A DNA stretch of 42,082 nucleotides from assembly GCA_030629005.1 (NCBI GenBank), contig DAOVPV010000009.1:1-42082 (forward strand). Reading direction: 5' to 3'. The notes beneath the pieces were generated by a model. It worked only from the letters and a program-made list of their open reading frames with translations, did no database searches and was not told the DNA's origin. Shown here piece by piece: positions 17,387-24,900 of this stretch. Source of the DNA: a bacterium (lineage in GTDB: Bacteria; Babelota; Babeliae; Babelales; UASB340). Both the position numbers and the translations under genes were made by a program. How positions within the stretch are numbered: position 1 is the stretch's first letter; each line of letters opens with the position of its first letter.

Positions 17387-17515
17387 AACTTTTCCCTCTA
17401 GTTTTTTTAGGTATTTATATTTTTATAAACTTTGATAGAGATTAGCATGGATCTTCGGTTGAGTCGAGAATTGTATTGATTTGTTAATTTGATTTTTAAG
17501 TTCTATAAATTCAAA

Positions 17516-17983
17516 TTAAAATTTACGTATTTTTGAATTTCTCTTGTTAAGAGCCAATTTAGTATTTGACTTAGTATTTGTTGTTATTTGTATCGCGTGA
17601 TTTTTGTCTTTTTTTGGGTTGTAAATAAATTTTACTTCTTCTGCTTTAAACGCAGAAGTGTTTATCTTTATATTTTCTACAGAAACGTCGGCTTTTCTTC
17701 TGTAATTTGTGTAAAGCTTTTTTGTTTGAACTCTTAGTGTATTAGAATCTAGTGGTGCATAAGTTACTAATGCCTTATATGGGTTATCTTTTTCTTTGAT
17801 TTCATTAATTGTATTTATTGCATGTTTTTTGATATCAAAAACACGGAATGTTTCTTCCGAATTTCTAGATAAATAATTTATATATTTGTTTGTAGAGTTA
17901 GTAATTTTTTTAGCACTTGCATTGGCTATTAAAAAGATAGCCAGAAATAAATAAATATTTTTATAATTAAAAGAATGTTTCAT
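17516..17983 (-). CDS. Small secreted basic protein, unknown
   Basis: 155 residues from ATG 17983, which has AGAGGG about 10 nt upstream and starts a good signal peptide (MKHSFNYKNIYLFLAIFLIANASA). An upstream ATG at 18070 would start inside a palindromic repeat (METFNV...) and bury the signal peptide, so I reject it. The mature chain is basic, rich in Lys, Asn and Thr. SEETFRVF (from about 17841-17863) looks like an old, decayed copy of the palindromic repeat peptide SEETFNV. I do not recognise a family; a periplasmic or surface location is inferred. Confidence 0.7.
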   Translation of the reverse strand: MKHSFNYKNIYLFLAIFLIANASAKKITNSTNKYINYLSRNSEETFRVFDIKKHAINTINEIKEKDNPYKALVTYAPLDSNTLRVQTKKLYTNYRRKADVSVENIKINTSAFKAEEVKFIYNPKKDKNHAIQITTNTKSNTKLALNKRNSKIRKF

Positions 17984-18053
17984 AGATTTAAAACCCTCTG
18001 CTCTCAATTTTAATTTAAATTTTTTTATCAATTTTAATATTATGTATTCTGAA

Positions 18054-18089
18054 ACATTAAATGTTTCCACACTTGTGTGTTCTTCCGAT
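18054..18089. repeat. Palindromic repeat, standard 36-nt form, intergenic
   Basis: ACATTAAATGTTTCCACAC followed by TTGTGTGTTCTTCCGAT. This is the cleanest copy and can serve as the family type. It lies about 70 bp upstream of the gene at 17516-17983, in its 5' leader. Confidence 0.85.
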
Positions 18090-18216
18090 ATTTTTTTATA
18101 TACATAATTTTATTAAGTTATATCAAGTAATGTATATGAACCATTTTTTTTTGTCAAAAGAGCCTAATTGCTAATGTATAGAAATGACGATTTATACGAT
18201 GTTTTAATGGAATATT

Positions 18217-19146
18217 TCAAGTTGAAGCGTGAACTAATCGTACAATACCCTGCAAATCTTTGCGAAAAGCCACATTTTTAAAGCCTTTTGCTTCTAATAG
18301 CGACTTTACATCTTCTGCCTGATTTATACCCAATTCTAGAAAAATTTGAGACTTTTTATACTTATTAATGTTTTCACTTTGTAACAAATATTTTTTTGCG
18401 TTGTTAATTATAGTTCTATATGCAAGGAGGCAGTCGTCGTTTTGTGCAACAAGGGCTTTTTTATCTTCCCAATTTTTTATGTTTTCATCTAACTTTTCCC
18501 AGTCTTCTTGGCATATATATGGTGGGTTGCTAATTATTATGTCGAATTTTTTGTTTTCTAAGTTTTGATAAAAATCAGAGATTATAAATTCTATATTATC
18601 TACAACATTAAATGTTTCCACACCAGTGTGTTCTTCCGATTTATTAAGTTTTTTATTTTCGTTAGCTAGATTGATTGCGTTTGGGTTTATATCAATTCCA
18701 GTAACTTTAAAATTAGGGAAGCTTTTAGCTATCGCTAATCCGATACATCCAGAGCCTGTACCGATATCAAGTATTTTTAAATTGTTGCTTTTGAGTTTTG
18801 ATAGGTATTTTATTACAAAATCTACCCAATCTTCTGTCTCTGGCCTTGGAATAAGGATTGGTGTTTTAACTTTTAATTTTAGATTTAAAAAGTTTACGTG
18901 GCCTATTATATATTGTATTGGCTTTTGTTGCTCGATTCTTTCTTTTACATATTTATTTAAAGTTTCTTGTTGCTTTTCTGTTAAAAAAAAATTTGGTTGA
19001 GTTAAAAGTTTTATATGTTTTTGTTTTGTGACTTCTTCTATTAACCAAATGGCCTGCTGTTCTGCTTCGTGCTTACTAGAACAGGATTGTGTTAATTCTT
19101 TTGAAGTTTTATCGATTAAATTTTTTAAGTTATTATTCATGAACAT
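18217..19146 (-). CDS. prmC: Release factor glutamine methyltransferase PrmC (HemK)
   Basis: 309 residues. It methylates the GGQ glutamine of release factors RF1/RF2. SAM site ILDIGTGSGCIGLAIA (125-140), catalytic NPPY (207-210), and the N-terminal helical substrate domain (PIQYIIGHVNF) are all present. Residues 170-181 (SEEHTGVETFNV) are an in-frame palindromic repeat inserted after the helix ANENKKLNK and before DNIEFIISDF, where relatives have a short loop. The first codon at 19146 lies in another repeat copy and overlaps the stop of the upstream gene (TAATG). Met3 (19140) is an alternative start. It is probably co-transcribed with the small secreted gene upstream. Confidence 0.95.
   Translation of the reverse strand: MFMNNNLKNLIDKTSKELTQSCSSKHEAEQQAIWLIEEVTKQKHIKLLTQPNFFLTEKQQETLNKYVKERIEQQKPIQYIIGHVNFLNLKLKVKTPILIPRPETEDWVDFVIKYLSKLKSNNLKILDIGTGSGCIGLAIAKSFPNFKVTGIDINPNAINLANENKKLNKSEEHTGVETFNVVDNIEFIISDFYQNLENKKFDIIISNPPYICQEDWEKLDENIKNWEDKKALVAQNDDCLLAYRTIINNAKKYLLQSENINKYKKSQIFLELGINQAEDVKSLLEAKGFKNVAFRKDLQGIVRLVHAST
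18605..18640. repeat. Palindromic repeat, standard form, in frame inside prmC
   Basis: ACATTAAATGTTTCCACAC then CAGTGTGTTCTTCCGAT. On the minus strand it reads SEEHTGVETFNV in the prmC frame. It differs from the 18054-18089 copy at two central positions. Confidence 0.88.
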
Positions 19147-19177
19147 TAAATGTTTCCACTCTCAAGTGTTCTTTCGA
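19143..19177. repeat. Palindromic repeat forming a stop/start gene junction
   Basis: ACATTAAATGTTTCCACTC then TCAAGTGTTCTTTCGA. On the minus strand it encodes the last residues of the upstream gene (ERTLESGNI), then its TAA stop, which overlaps the ATG of prmC as TAATG. This is the third frame of the element, the one that contains a stop. Confidence 0.8.
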
Positions 19178-19766
19178 ACATTAATAAGTTATTTAAAAAT
19201 AGCTCTATAGCTTCTATATTGCTTTTTAGTTTGTTTATTTTATTTATATAATCAATTAAGTTTTCTTGTCCTAGATTTACTTTTAGTTTTTGTTTCTTTT
19301 CTATTAATTCGCTTACTAAAATATAATACTTATTAAGAGTATTTCTTTCTTTCTGCAAGTCCGCGCCCAGGGCCAGAATTAGCATCTTTGATTCAGGATG
19401 TTGTGATTTGATTTTGCTATTTATTTTTTCTAAAACCAAGTTTTTATTATTGCTATTGTTTATAAGGTTTATTATTTCCTCATCCGTTGACCATGCAAAG
19501 TTTTCTATTTTTTTATCTATTTTATTTAGCAATAATTTTTCTGGAGTAACAATTATGTTTTCGATATTTTTTTTTGTACTTACAAATGTGTCTGCTGTTT
19601 TTACAAATTTGTGTATATTATCCTTTGTGAGTCTTGTTATATTTGTAGCTTCTTTTTTTAATTTATTTAGTCGTTGGGAAGTATCGCTTGTACCAAAGTT
19701 AAATGTAAAACTGTTGTTTGCGTGTGATAGCACTATTATAAATAATATGGTTTTGGTTAACTTCAT
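19146..19766 (-). CDS. Secreted coiled-coil protein, unknown
   Basis: 206 residues with signal peptide MKLTKTILFIIVLSHANNSFT, then a mostly helical, Lys/Asn/Leu-rich chain with heptad-like spacing (about residues 85-200), so a periplasmic coiled coil is likely. The final ERTLESGNI and stop codon come from a palindromic repeat, so the original C-terminus has probably been replaced or extended. Its stop overlaps the prmC start (TAATG), suggesting translational coupling. I do not recognise a family. Confidence 0.7.
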   Translation of the reverse strand: MKLTKTILFIIVLSHANNSFTFNFGTSDTSQRLNKLKKEATNITRLTKDNIHKFVKTADTFVSTKKNIENIIVTPEKLLLNKIDKKIENFAWSTDEEIINLINNSNNKNLVLEKINSKIKSQHPESKMLILALGADLQKERNTLNKYYILVSELIEKKQKLKVNLGQENLIDYINKINKLKSNIEAIELFLNNLLMFERTLESGNI

Positions 19767-19870
19767 ATAGAAAATTTCCCCTTTTAAATTTGTTTATTTT
19801 TTATTAATTTTTGTTATATAAATATAAAATTGTAATCTATTAATTCACTTTAATGTGCAGGAAAAGAATA

Positions 19871-20785
19871 ATGTTTAAATTTTTAAAAAACAAGATAACT
19901 AAAGTTTATAATAAATTTACCACAAAAATAGAATCAATTTTTTCTAGAAATTCTGTGGATGATACCTTTTTTGAAGAGCTAAGAGTTTTACTCATTTCTG
20001 CTGATGTAGGGGTGGATACTTCTGACAAAATTATTAATTTATTAAAAGATAAAATAAAAAAAGAGAATATAAGTGATATGCAACAAGTTAAAGAAGAATT
20101 GGGGTTTATTTTAGAAGAGATATTATTAAGTGTTAGTAATAGCGAAAAATCTCAAAATGGAGTAACCCCGGAGATTTTATTACTTGTTGGTATTAATGGT
20201 TCGGGCAAAACTACTTTTGCTGCAAAAATGGCAAATAAATTAAAACAGAACGGTAAAAAGGTACTTTTAGTAGCTGCGGATACATTTAGAGCAGCAGCTG
20301 TAGAGCAATTGCAAGAGTGGGGTAAAAGAATTGATGTTGAGGTTTTTGCACCAACAGTGTCTAGTGATCCGGCAGGGTTGGTTTTTGATGCGATATTAAA
20401 ATTTAAAAGTGGAGGCTATGACCATATAATCATAGATACAGCCGGTAGGTTGCAGACTAAAGTAAATCTAATTAAGGAGTTAGAAAAGATATTGCGAGTG
20501 ATAAAAAAGGCATTGGGAGACAGAGAGTGTAATGTTTCTACTTGGCTTACTGTTGATGCAATGTTAGGACAAAATTCTTTTGAACAAGCAAACGTTTTTA
20601 AAGATGCTACAAATTTGGATGGGGTTATTTTGACTAAATTAGATGGTACAGGGAAGGGAGGCATTGTTTTTTCGATTAGTTCAGAGCTAAATCTACCGGT
20701 TTTATACCTAACTTTTGGGGAAAAATTACAAGATATGGCTGTTTTTGATGCAAAAAGCTATGTAAAAGAGCTTCTTTTTAAGTAG
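19871..20785 (+). CDS. ftsY: Signal recognition particle receptor FtsY
   Basis: 304 residues from ATG 19871, with AGGAAAAG upstream; an ATG at 19853 is a weaker alternative. FtsY docks SRP-ribosome complexes at the membrane. It has a short basic N-terminus, a helical N domain, then the GTPase G domain: GINGSGKTTF (107-116), DTFRAAAVEQL, DTAGRL, and TKLDGTGKGG. The acidic A domain of E. coli FtsY is absent, as in most bacteria. It is encoded alone, followed by a palindromic repeat. A motif resembling that repeat (CNVST) occurs inside, but the alignment shows no inserted residues there. Confidence 0.95.
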   Translation: MFKFLKNKITKVYNKFTTKIESIFSRNSVDDTFFEELRVLLISADVGVDTSDKIINLLKDKIKKENISDMQQVKEELGFILEEILLSVSNSEKSQNGVTPEILLLVGINGSGKTTFAAKMANKLKQNGKKVLLVAADTFRAAAVEQLQEWGKRIDVEVFAPTVSSDPAGLVFDAILKFKSGGYDHIIIDTAGRLQTKVNLIKELEKILRVIKKALGDRECNVSTWLTVDAMLGQNSFEQANVFKDATNLDGVILTKLDGTGKGGIVFSISSELNLPVLYLTFGEKLQDMAVFDAKSYVKELLFK

Positions 20786-20796
20786 TTTTTACTTAA

Positions 20797-20832
20797 ACAT
20801 TAAATGTTTCCACACTTGTGTGTTCTTTCGAC
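20797..20832. repeat. Palindromic repeat, standard form, after ftsY
   Basis: ACATTAAATGTTTCCACAC then TTGTGTGTTCTTTCGA, starting 11 bp after the ftsY stop codon. The CACAC/GTGTG stem could influence the 3' end of the transcript. The remaining spacer to 21040 is AT-rich with no gene. Confidence 0.85.
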
Positions 20833-21040
20833 AAATATTTTAATTTATGTCAGATTTTAAGCTTAATTTATAAAGAAAAATTTCTATTTTTTAAAAAAAA
20901 CTTACAAAATGTTAATTTTTGGACTTTTTTGAGTCGTATACGTTTGATGGACTGTAATAAAAAGCTTAATATGAAAAACAATGAATGTGTTTGAAAAAGT
21001 TTAATTCATAGTTGAATTTTACATAAAATTTCAAATATGC

Positions 21041-21050
21041 TGTTTAAACA
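21041..21050. promoter_or_regulatory. Palindrome before the first HTH/S24 gene, possible operator
   Basis: TGTTTAAACA, a perfect 10-bp palindrome 20 bp before the GTG start. A related TTGTAAACAA lies upstream of the paralogous regulator (24801-24810). Autoregulation is inferred only. Confidence 0.35.
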
Positions 21051-21070
21051 AAAAAATAATGGAGGTTACC

Positions 21071-21763
21071 GTGGTTTCAACAAAGCTAAGAGTCAAAGAG
21101 CTTTTGAGAGAAAAGCGCTGGACGACAAAGGTTTTGGCCGAAAAAACTGGAATGTCAGAAAGTTATTTGACACATATAAAAAATGGAACAAGGCGATGGA
21201 ATGAAGATGCTTTAAAAAAGCTCGCGCTAGCCTTTGAGTTGCATCCATCTGAGATTCTTTTATATAGAAAAGAATTTGATGGTGTTATTCAGGAATTTAG
21301 TATGCCAAATATTGAAATTTTTCAAGATGAGCAAGAGCCTGTAAATTTACATTTACATGTTGCTCCTGTAGTTAACGAAATTCCTGCAGAGCCAACTAAG
21401 TATAATAATAAATTAATGCAGGTTGCTGCTGGTAATAATTCAAAATATGTGCCTGTTTTAGGAACAGAAGATGAAAATATCTTTGCTTTAGAAGTTCAAG
21501 ACAATTCTATGTCTCCTAAGTTTGTAAAAGGTGACTATTTGGTAGTTTCTCCAGCTATATGGAGTAGATCTGGCGATATAGTTGCTGTTGAATTTGGTGA
21601 TGATGATGAAAAACGGAGAGCGATAATGCAGGTTAATTATATGGATGACTTTGTTGTTCTAGAATCTGTGAATCACAAAAATGCTCCAAAAGCCTTGGTT
21701 AGAGGCAAAGATAACTTTAGAATACTTGGTAAAGTTATATTTAGATATCAAAAGATGTTATAA
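21071..21763 (+). CDS. HTH (XRE) / S24-fold transcriptional regulator, copy 1
   Basis: 230 residues from GTG 21071. GGAGG lies 5 nt before this GTG, and VSTKLRVKELL lines up with MSTTQLRVKELL of the paralogue at 24085-24765, which decides the start. The N-terminal helix-turn-helix (TTKVLAEKTGMSESYLTHIKNG, split as two helices at about 17-38) is followed by a linker and an S24/LexA-like C-terminal domain with QDNSMSP (Ser145) and KGDYLVVSP. The catalytic Lys expected about 37 residues later appears replaced (RRAIMQVNY), and the usual Ala-Gly cleavage site reads IPAEP. It is therefore probably a dimerising repressor without self-cleavage. Targets are unknown. Confidence 0.85.
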   Translation: MVSTKLRVKELLREKRWTTKVLAEKTGMSESYLTHIKNGTRRWNEDALKKLALAFELHPSEILLYRKEFDGVIQEFSMPNIEIFQDEQEPVNLHLHVAPVVNEIPAEPTKYNNKLMQVAAGNNSKYVPVLGTEDENIFALEVQDNSMSPKFVKGDYLVVSPAIWSRSGDIVAVEFGDDDEKRRAIMQVNYMDDFVVLESVNHKNAPKALVRGKDNFRILGKVIFRYQKML

Positions 21764-21802
21764 ATTTTTTCTTTACTTAGAATATTGTGAAAGGATGTAA
21801 TT

Positions 21803-22276
21803 ATGAAGATTTTAAACAACGTTATATTAACGATTATATTGGTTACAGGAATTTTTAATACTAATTTGAGTTCAATGGATCAAAATGTTGAGCCAGGGGA
21901 TAAGATTGATATCGAAGTAAATGATCCTCCCCTAGAAGAAGTTTTGTCTCAAGCATTGGATGAGTATTTCGCAGGGCATCCTGGTATACCTCCAGAGGAA
22001 CAAGGGGTTGCTCATTTGTTATTGAGGAGAGTTGCTCAAGCGTTATTGCTTAGAGAACAGTTTCCTAGAGATTTTCAAGAAGAGCGTCCGGTTCTTAGGG
22101 ATCTCGCATTTATGAGGGAGATATTTCCGGAGCTTGACGCAAATGTGCGTTTAGTACTTGACCAAGGAGAGTTACTTCGGACCGTAAGAGATGCAAGACA
22201 AGTTGGCCGTACGGTTATTGCTATTGTAGCAACATGTTTAATGGTAATTCTTCTGCAAACCTTACATACTAATTAA
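21803..22276 (+). CDS. Small membrane-anchored secreted protein, unknown
   Basis: 157 residues with an N-terminal signal sequence or anchor (ILNNVILTIILVTGIF), an acidic Pro/Glu/Leu/Arg-rich middle predicted helical, and a C-terminal transmembrane segment (TVIAIVATCLMVILLQTL, about 135-152). AAGGATG precedes the ATG. The gene is 40 bp behind the HTH/S24 regulator and may be co-transcribed with it; a terminator follows at 22309-22339. Its Arg-rich, relatively GC-rich middle differs from its Lys-rich neighbours. No family is recognised. Confidence 0.65.
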   Translation: MKILNNVILTIILVTGIFNTNLSSMDQNVEPGDKIDIEVNDPPLEEVLSQALDEYFAGHPGIPPEEQGVAHLLLRRVAQALLLREQFPRDFQEERPVLRDLAFMREIFPELDANVRLVLDQGELLRTVRDARQVGRTVIAIVATCLMVILLQTLHTN

Positions 22277-22308
22277 AAAATCAAAATAATTGTGGTAGAA
22301 ACAAAAAG

Positions 22309-22339
22309 TAGGGTCGCTTTGTCGGCCCTATTTTGTTTT
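22309..22339 (+). terminator. Rho-independent terminator
   Basis: TAGGGTCG / CGGCCCTA stem (8 bp with one G-U pair, 6-nt loop) followed by TTTTGTTTT. It separates the regulator unit from rpsF. Confidence 0.8.
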
Positions 22340-22345
22340 GGTAGG

Positions 22346-22376
22346 CTTGCATTTATCGTTTATTTTGCTAGTATAA
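22346..22376 (+). promoter_or_regulatory. Likely promoter of rpsF-rpsR
   Basis: TTGCAT (22346-22351) and TATAAT (22371-22376), 19-bp spacing, just after the terminator and about 95 nt before rpsF. Confidence 0.55.
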
Positions 22377-22420
22377 TTGGACGTTTTTATTTATCTTATA
22401 AATATATTAAGGATTCCATT

Positions 22421-22462
22421 AGTTACAATTTGTAACTATCTCCTTACGTTTTATTACGGAGA
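22421..22462 (+). promoter_or_regulatory. Structured rpsF leader hiding the ribosome site
   Basis: A perfect hairpin AGTTACAA-T-TTGTAACT (22421-22437) is followed by TCTCC (22439-22443), which can pair with GGAGA (22458-22462), the ribosome site of rpsF. S6:S18 complexes are known to bind their own leader in many bacteria. Autoregulation is likely here, but the known motif was not matched base by base. Confidence 0.45.
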
Positions 22463-22471
22463 ATCTGTGTT

Positions 22472-22954
22472 ATGTTACGTTACGAAACATTAGTGCTTGC
22501 AAATAGCCATGTCACTAAAGATGAGCTTTCTACTCTAGAAAACTTTATAGACAATCTTACGGTTCAATTTAAAGGCAAACTTTCTTTGTTTGATAATTGG
22601 GGAAAACAACGCTTAGCTTATTCTGTTGAAAAGAATGATTATGGTGTTTTTGTTTTGATAAGGTATGAAATACCTCAAGAGTCTGCAAAGAATTTCTTTA
22701 AAGAATTAGAGTCTTTTTTTAAGTTAAAATTTAATGAAGTTGCGTTAAGATATGTTACAATAAAACTTAATGAAAAAAAAGGTTTGGAATATCACAGACC
22801 TGAGCCTGTAAATTCAAGAGCTGGAAATTTAGATTCCTTTATTAAAGAAAATAAAATAGACAAGTTTTTAAACACTGGTTCTGAAAAAAAGATAGAAAAA
22901 GAAAAACCGGCTGAAGCTAAAAAAGTTGTTGAAACAGAAAAAGCTGAAGCGTAG
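22472..22954 (+). CDS. rpsF: Ribosomal protein bS6
   Basis: 160 residues. The ferredoxin-like S6 core (residues 1-100) is clear: LRYETLVLANSHVT, NWGKQRLAYSVEKNDYGVFV, and LRYVTIKL. It binds 16S rRNA with bS18 on the 30S platform. The C-terminal ~55 residues form a charged Lys/Glu/Ala extension, longer than E. coli S6 (about 131 residues). It is first in an operon with rpsR, 48 bp apart; the ssb gene often found between them is absent. The ribosome site GGAG lies in a leader stem. Confidence 0.97.
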   Translation: MLRYETLVLANSHVTKDELSTLENFIDNLTVQFKGKLSLFDNWGKQRLAYSVEKNDYGVFVLIRYEIPQESAKNFFKELESFFKLKFNEVALRYVTIKLNEKKGLEYHRPEPVNSRAGNLDSFIKENKIDKFLNTGSEKKIEKEKPAEAKKVVETEKAEA

Positions 22955-23002
22955 TTTTGTTAAGTTAAATTGTAATTAATTTTTAAAGAAAAGAAGGCTA
23001 TT

Positions 23003-23287
23003 ATGTCAAAATTTAAATTAAAAGTAAGTGCTAGACTTTTAAAGAAAAAAATTCGTAAGCAAGGTTTTCAAGGACAAAAACATTGTAGATTTTGTTCAGA
23101 TGATGAACAAGAAAAGTTTTTAGATTATAAAAATGTTAATTTGTTGAGAAATTTTTTAACAGAACGTGGTAAAATTTTACCTTCTAGAGTTTCTGGAAAT
23201 TGTTTTTTTCATCAAAGAGAACTTTCTAATCAAATTAAGATAGCAAGATCTATGGCTTTATTAGCATATTGCTCTATTACTAGATAA
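23003..23287 (+). CDS. rpsR: Ribosomal protein bS18
   Basis: 94 residues. The bS18 signature [28 protein letters not shown] is present, as is RSMALLAY near the C-terminus. CRFC (residues 33-36) and GNCFFH (55-60) make a plausible zinc site, as in the zinc-binding S18 form; many small genomes keep this version. AAGAAGG precedes the ATG. It is the second gene of the rpsF unit and is followed by a strong terminator. Confidence 0.97.
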   Translation: MSKFKLKVSARLLKKKIRKQGFQGQKHCRFCSDDEQEKFLDYKNVNLLRNFLTERGKILPSRVSGNCFFHQRELSNQIKIARSMALLAYCSITR

Positions 23288-23304
23288 AGATTTTGTTAAA
23301 AAAT

Positions 23305-23339
23305 AAAAAAAGTCTCGATGAAAAGTCGGGACTTTTTTT
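23305..23339 (+). terminator. Terminator of the rpsF-rpsR operon (possibly bidirectional)
   Basis: 14-bp arms (23305-23318 and 23326-23339) with core AGTCTCGA / TCGGGACT and flanking A7/T7 runs. Because both sides carry the A/T runs, it could also end the convergent minus-strand gene at 23343. Confidence 0.9.
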
Positions 23340-23342
23340 ATA

Positions 23343-23942
23343 CTAAATTCTATTCAAAAATAATTTTAATCTTTTGTAATCATTTCCTGTTAGTAGTGAA
23401 TATTGATTGCAAAAATTGTGAATATAATTCTTGGAAACTAATTTTTTTTCTTTTAAATCTTTTAATATTACAAGTAATATGTCATCTATATTTTGAATTT
23501 GATTTGTAAACAAAAGAGATAGAAATTGTGTGTCTTGAAAAACCTTTTTTATAATTTCTTGAGTGCTGTTTTTTACAAACGAATGTATCATTGGAGGTTC
23601 TACTGGTGTGCGAAATTCAATAACATTAAATATTTCTTCAACATTAAATGTTTTTTCCGATCTTTTATATCCAATAATTTGAACATTAAATGTTGTTTTC
23701 AGAAATTCAAAAATTTGTGGTTGTTCTTTTTTAAGTTCTTCTTCTGTTTTTTTATATGTAAAAGGGTAATGCATTGGGTCAGAAGAACCTGTTTGAATAT
23801 TTGTAACAATTCCATAAATTGTTTGATTATTTGATTTTGTTTCGACCAAAGATGCAAAGGCGGGAGTTATTTTAAGATCCCAACTTTGTGCGATAAAATT
23901 ACTTAGATTACTTTCTATTATTTCGGCAAAATATTCAGACAT
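23343..23942 (-). CDS. Conserved hypothetical protein, possibly HAS-barrel type
   Basis: 199 residues from ATG 23942. A longer version from 24005 (220 residues) would add MRQYQPCHPEFISGSSRLNKN, which is the translation of a GGATCC repeat, so I prefer the shorter one; the longer one does have AGGATG as a possible ribosome site. YGIVTNIQTGSSDPMHYPF, EEELKKEQPQIFEFLKTTF and GNDYKRLKLFL recall a conserved protein family seen in cyanobacteria and others, sometimes described as HAS-barrel-like; I am not certain. Between residues about 80 and 106 three TFNV/IFNV peptides (TTFNVQ, EKTFNVEEIFNV) come from palindromic repeats, so the loop after the barrel strand has been expanded. The function is unknown. 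Confidence 0.75.
   Translation of the reverse strand: MSEYFAEIIESNLSNFIAQSWDLKITPAFASLVETKSNNQTIYGIVTNIQTGSSDPMHYPFTYKKTEEELKKEQPQIFEFLKTTFNVQIIGYKRSEKTFNVEEIFNVIEFRTPVEPPMIHSFVKNSTQEIIKKVFQDTQFLSLLFTNQIQNIDDILLVILKDLKEKKLVSKNYIHNFCNQYSLLTGNDYKRLKLFLNRI
23623..23700. repeat. Cluster of three short palindromic repeat copies inside one gene
   Basis: ACATTAAATATTTCTTCA (23623), ACATTAAATGTTTTTTCCGA (23641) and ACATTAAATGTTGTTTTC (23683). All are in the same orientation and all are read in the TFNV frame of the minus-strand gene. Confidence 0.75.
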
Positions 23943-23955
23943 GTTTTTGTTCAGT

Positions 23956-24052
23956 CGACTGGATCCTGAAATAAATTCAGGATGACAAGGTTGGTATTGT
24001 CTCATTTTGTCATCCTGAACTTGTTTCAGGATCTAGTTATAAAAGTACAATT
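23956..24052. repeat. GGATCC double-hairpin element, copy 1
   Basis: Starts CGACTGGATCCTGAAATAAA, ends GATCTAGTTATAAAAGTACA followed by ATT. Two hairpins (GGATCCTGAA...TTCAGGATGACA and its inverse) face each other. Outer flanks match copy 2 (36279-36376) in the same direction, but the interior is the reverse complement of copy 2's interior. Confidence 0.85.
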
Positions 24053-24084
24053 AAAAAAAGCCACCTTGGGCCCTTTTTAATTTT

Positions 24085-24765
24085 TTAACCTAATTTTTGA
24101 TATCTATAAATAAGTTTTCCAATAACTCTAAAGTTGTCTTTACCTTTTACTAAAGCTATTGGTGCTGATTTATGATTTACTGATTCAAGTACAATAAAAT
24201 CGTCCATGTATGTTACTTGCATTATTGCTCTTGTTGGATTTGAACTATTACTTGCTGTGTATTCTACAGCAGCAACATCTCCGGAACGAGTCCAGTTTTC
24301 TGGTGATATTATTAAATAATCACCTTTTATATAGTTTGGTGACATCGAATTATTTTTTACGTATAGGCAAAATATTGCATCATCTACAATGTTAAAAATA
24401 GGAACAAATACATCTTTAAATCCTGATGTAATTTGAATCATTTGATTATTGTAAGCGGATGGATTTGCTGGTATTTGACCAACAACAGGTACAGCTTTGA
24501 GTTGTAAATCTACACTAGAAGTTTCTGGTATTTTTATAGAAGAAGAAACGTTGTCTGTTCTAGATTTTTTATGAACAAATAAATCTATTGGAGATAAATC
24601 AAAAGCGGTCGCAAGTTTTTTTAAAGAATCTTCATTCCATCTGCGGGTTCCGTTTTTAATATGAGTTAAATAACTTTCCGACATTCCTGTTTTTTCTGCT
24701 AGAACTTTAGTTGTCCAACCTCTTTCTCTTAATAGCTCTTTTACTCGTAGCTGGGTTGTTGACAT
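24085..24765 (-). CDS. HTH (XRE) / S24-fold transcriptional regulator, copy 2
   Basis: 226 residues from ATG 24765, which has AAGGAGA 5 nt upstream; an in-frame ATG at 24780 is part of that leader and unlikely. It has the same architecture as the regulator at 21071-21763: N-terminal HTH (TTKVLAEKTGMSESYL), then an S24-like domain with KNNSMSP, KGDYLIISP and a C-terminus GKDNFRVIGKLIYRYQK. As in the paralogue, the position of the catalytic Lys reads TRAIMQV and the cleavage site IPANP, so autocleavage is unlikely. It is divergently oriented to rnhB, with a palindromic sequence between. The HTH is nearly identical in both copies, so they may share or compete for sites. Confidence 0.88.
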   Translation of the reverse strand: MSTTQLRVKELLRERGWTTKVLAEKTGMSESYLTHIKNGTRRWNEDSLKKLATAFDLSPIDLFVHKKSRTDNVSSSIKIPETSSVDLQLKAVPVVGQIPANPSAYNNQMIQITSGFKDVFVPIFNIVDDAIFCLYVKNNSMSPNYIKGDYLIISPENWTRSGDVAAVEYTASNSSNPTRAIMQVTYMDDFIVLESVNHKSAPIALVKGKDNFRVIGKLIYRYQKLG

Positions 24766-24790
24766 AAGATTCTCCTTCATTTATAAAAAA

Positions 24791-24817
24791 AACACTCGTG
24801 TTGTAAACAACTTGTGT
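24791..24817. promoter_or_regulatory. Palindromic region upstream of HTH/S24 copy 2, possible operator
   Basis: AACAC-TC-GTGTT overlaps GTTGT-AA-ACAAC (24800-24811), with another GTGTT at 24813-24817. It lies 35 bp before the regulator start and 84 bp before rnhB. Its position between divergent genes suits autoregulation; inferred only. Confidence 0.35.
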
Positions 24818-24900
24818 TATTATTGTAGTTAAAATATATTGTGTCAAATAGAATTTTAAAATAATAAAATAATTTTTTAAATTTATCCTACTAGAATAAA

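Noticed and set aside
20529-20552. CNVSTW segment in FtsY as a possible palindromic repeat insertion
   Set aside because: Comparison with known FtsY shows no added residues there; the similarity to LNVSTLV is short and probably chance.
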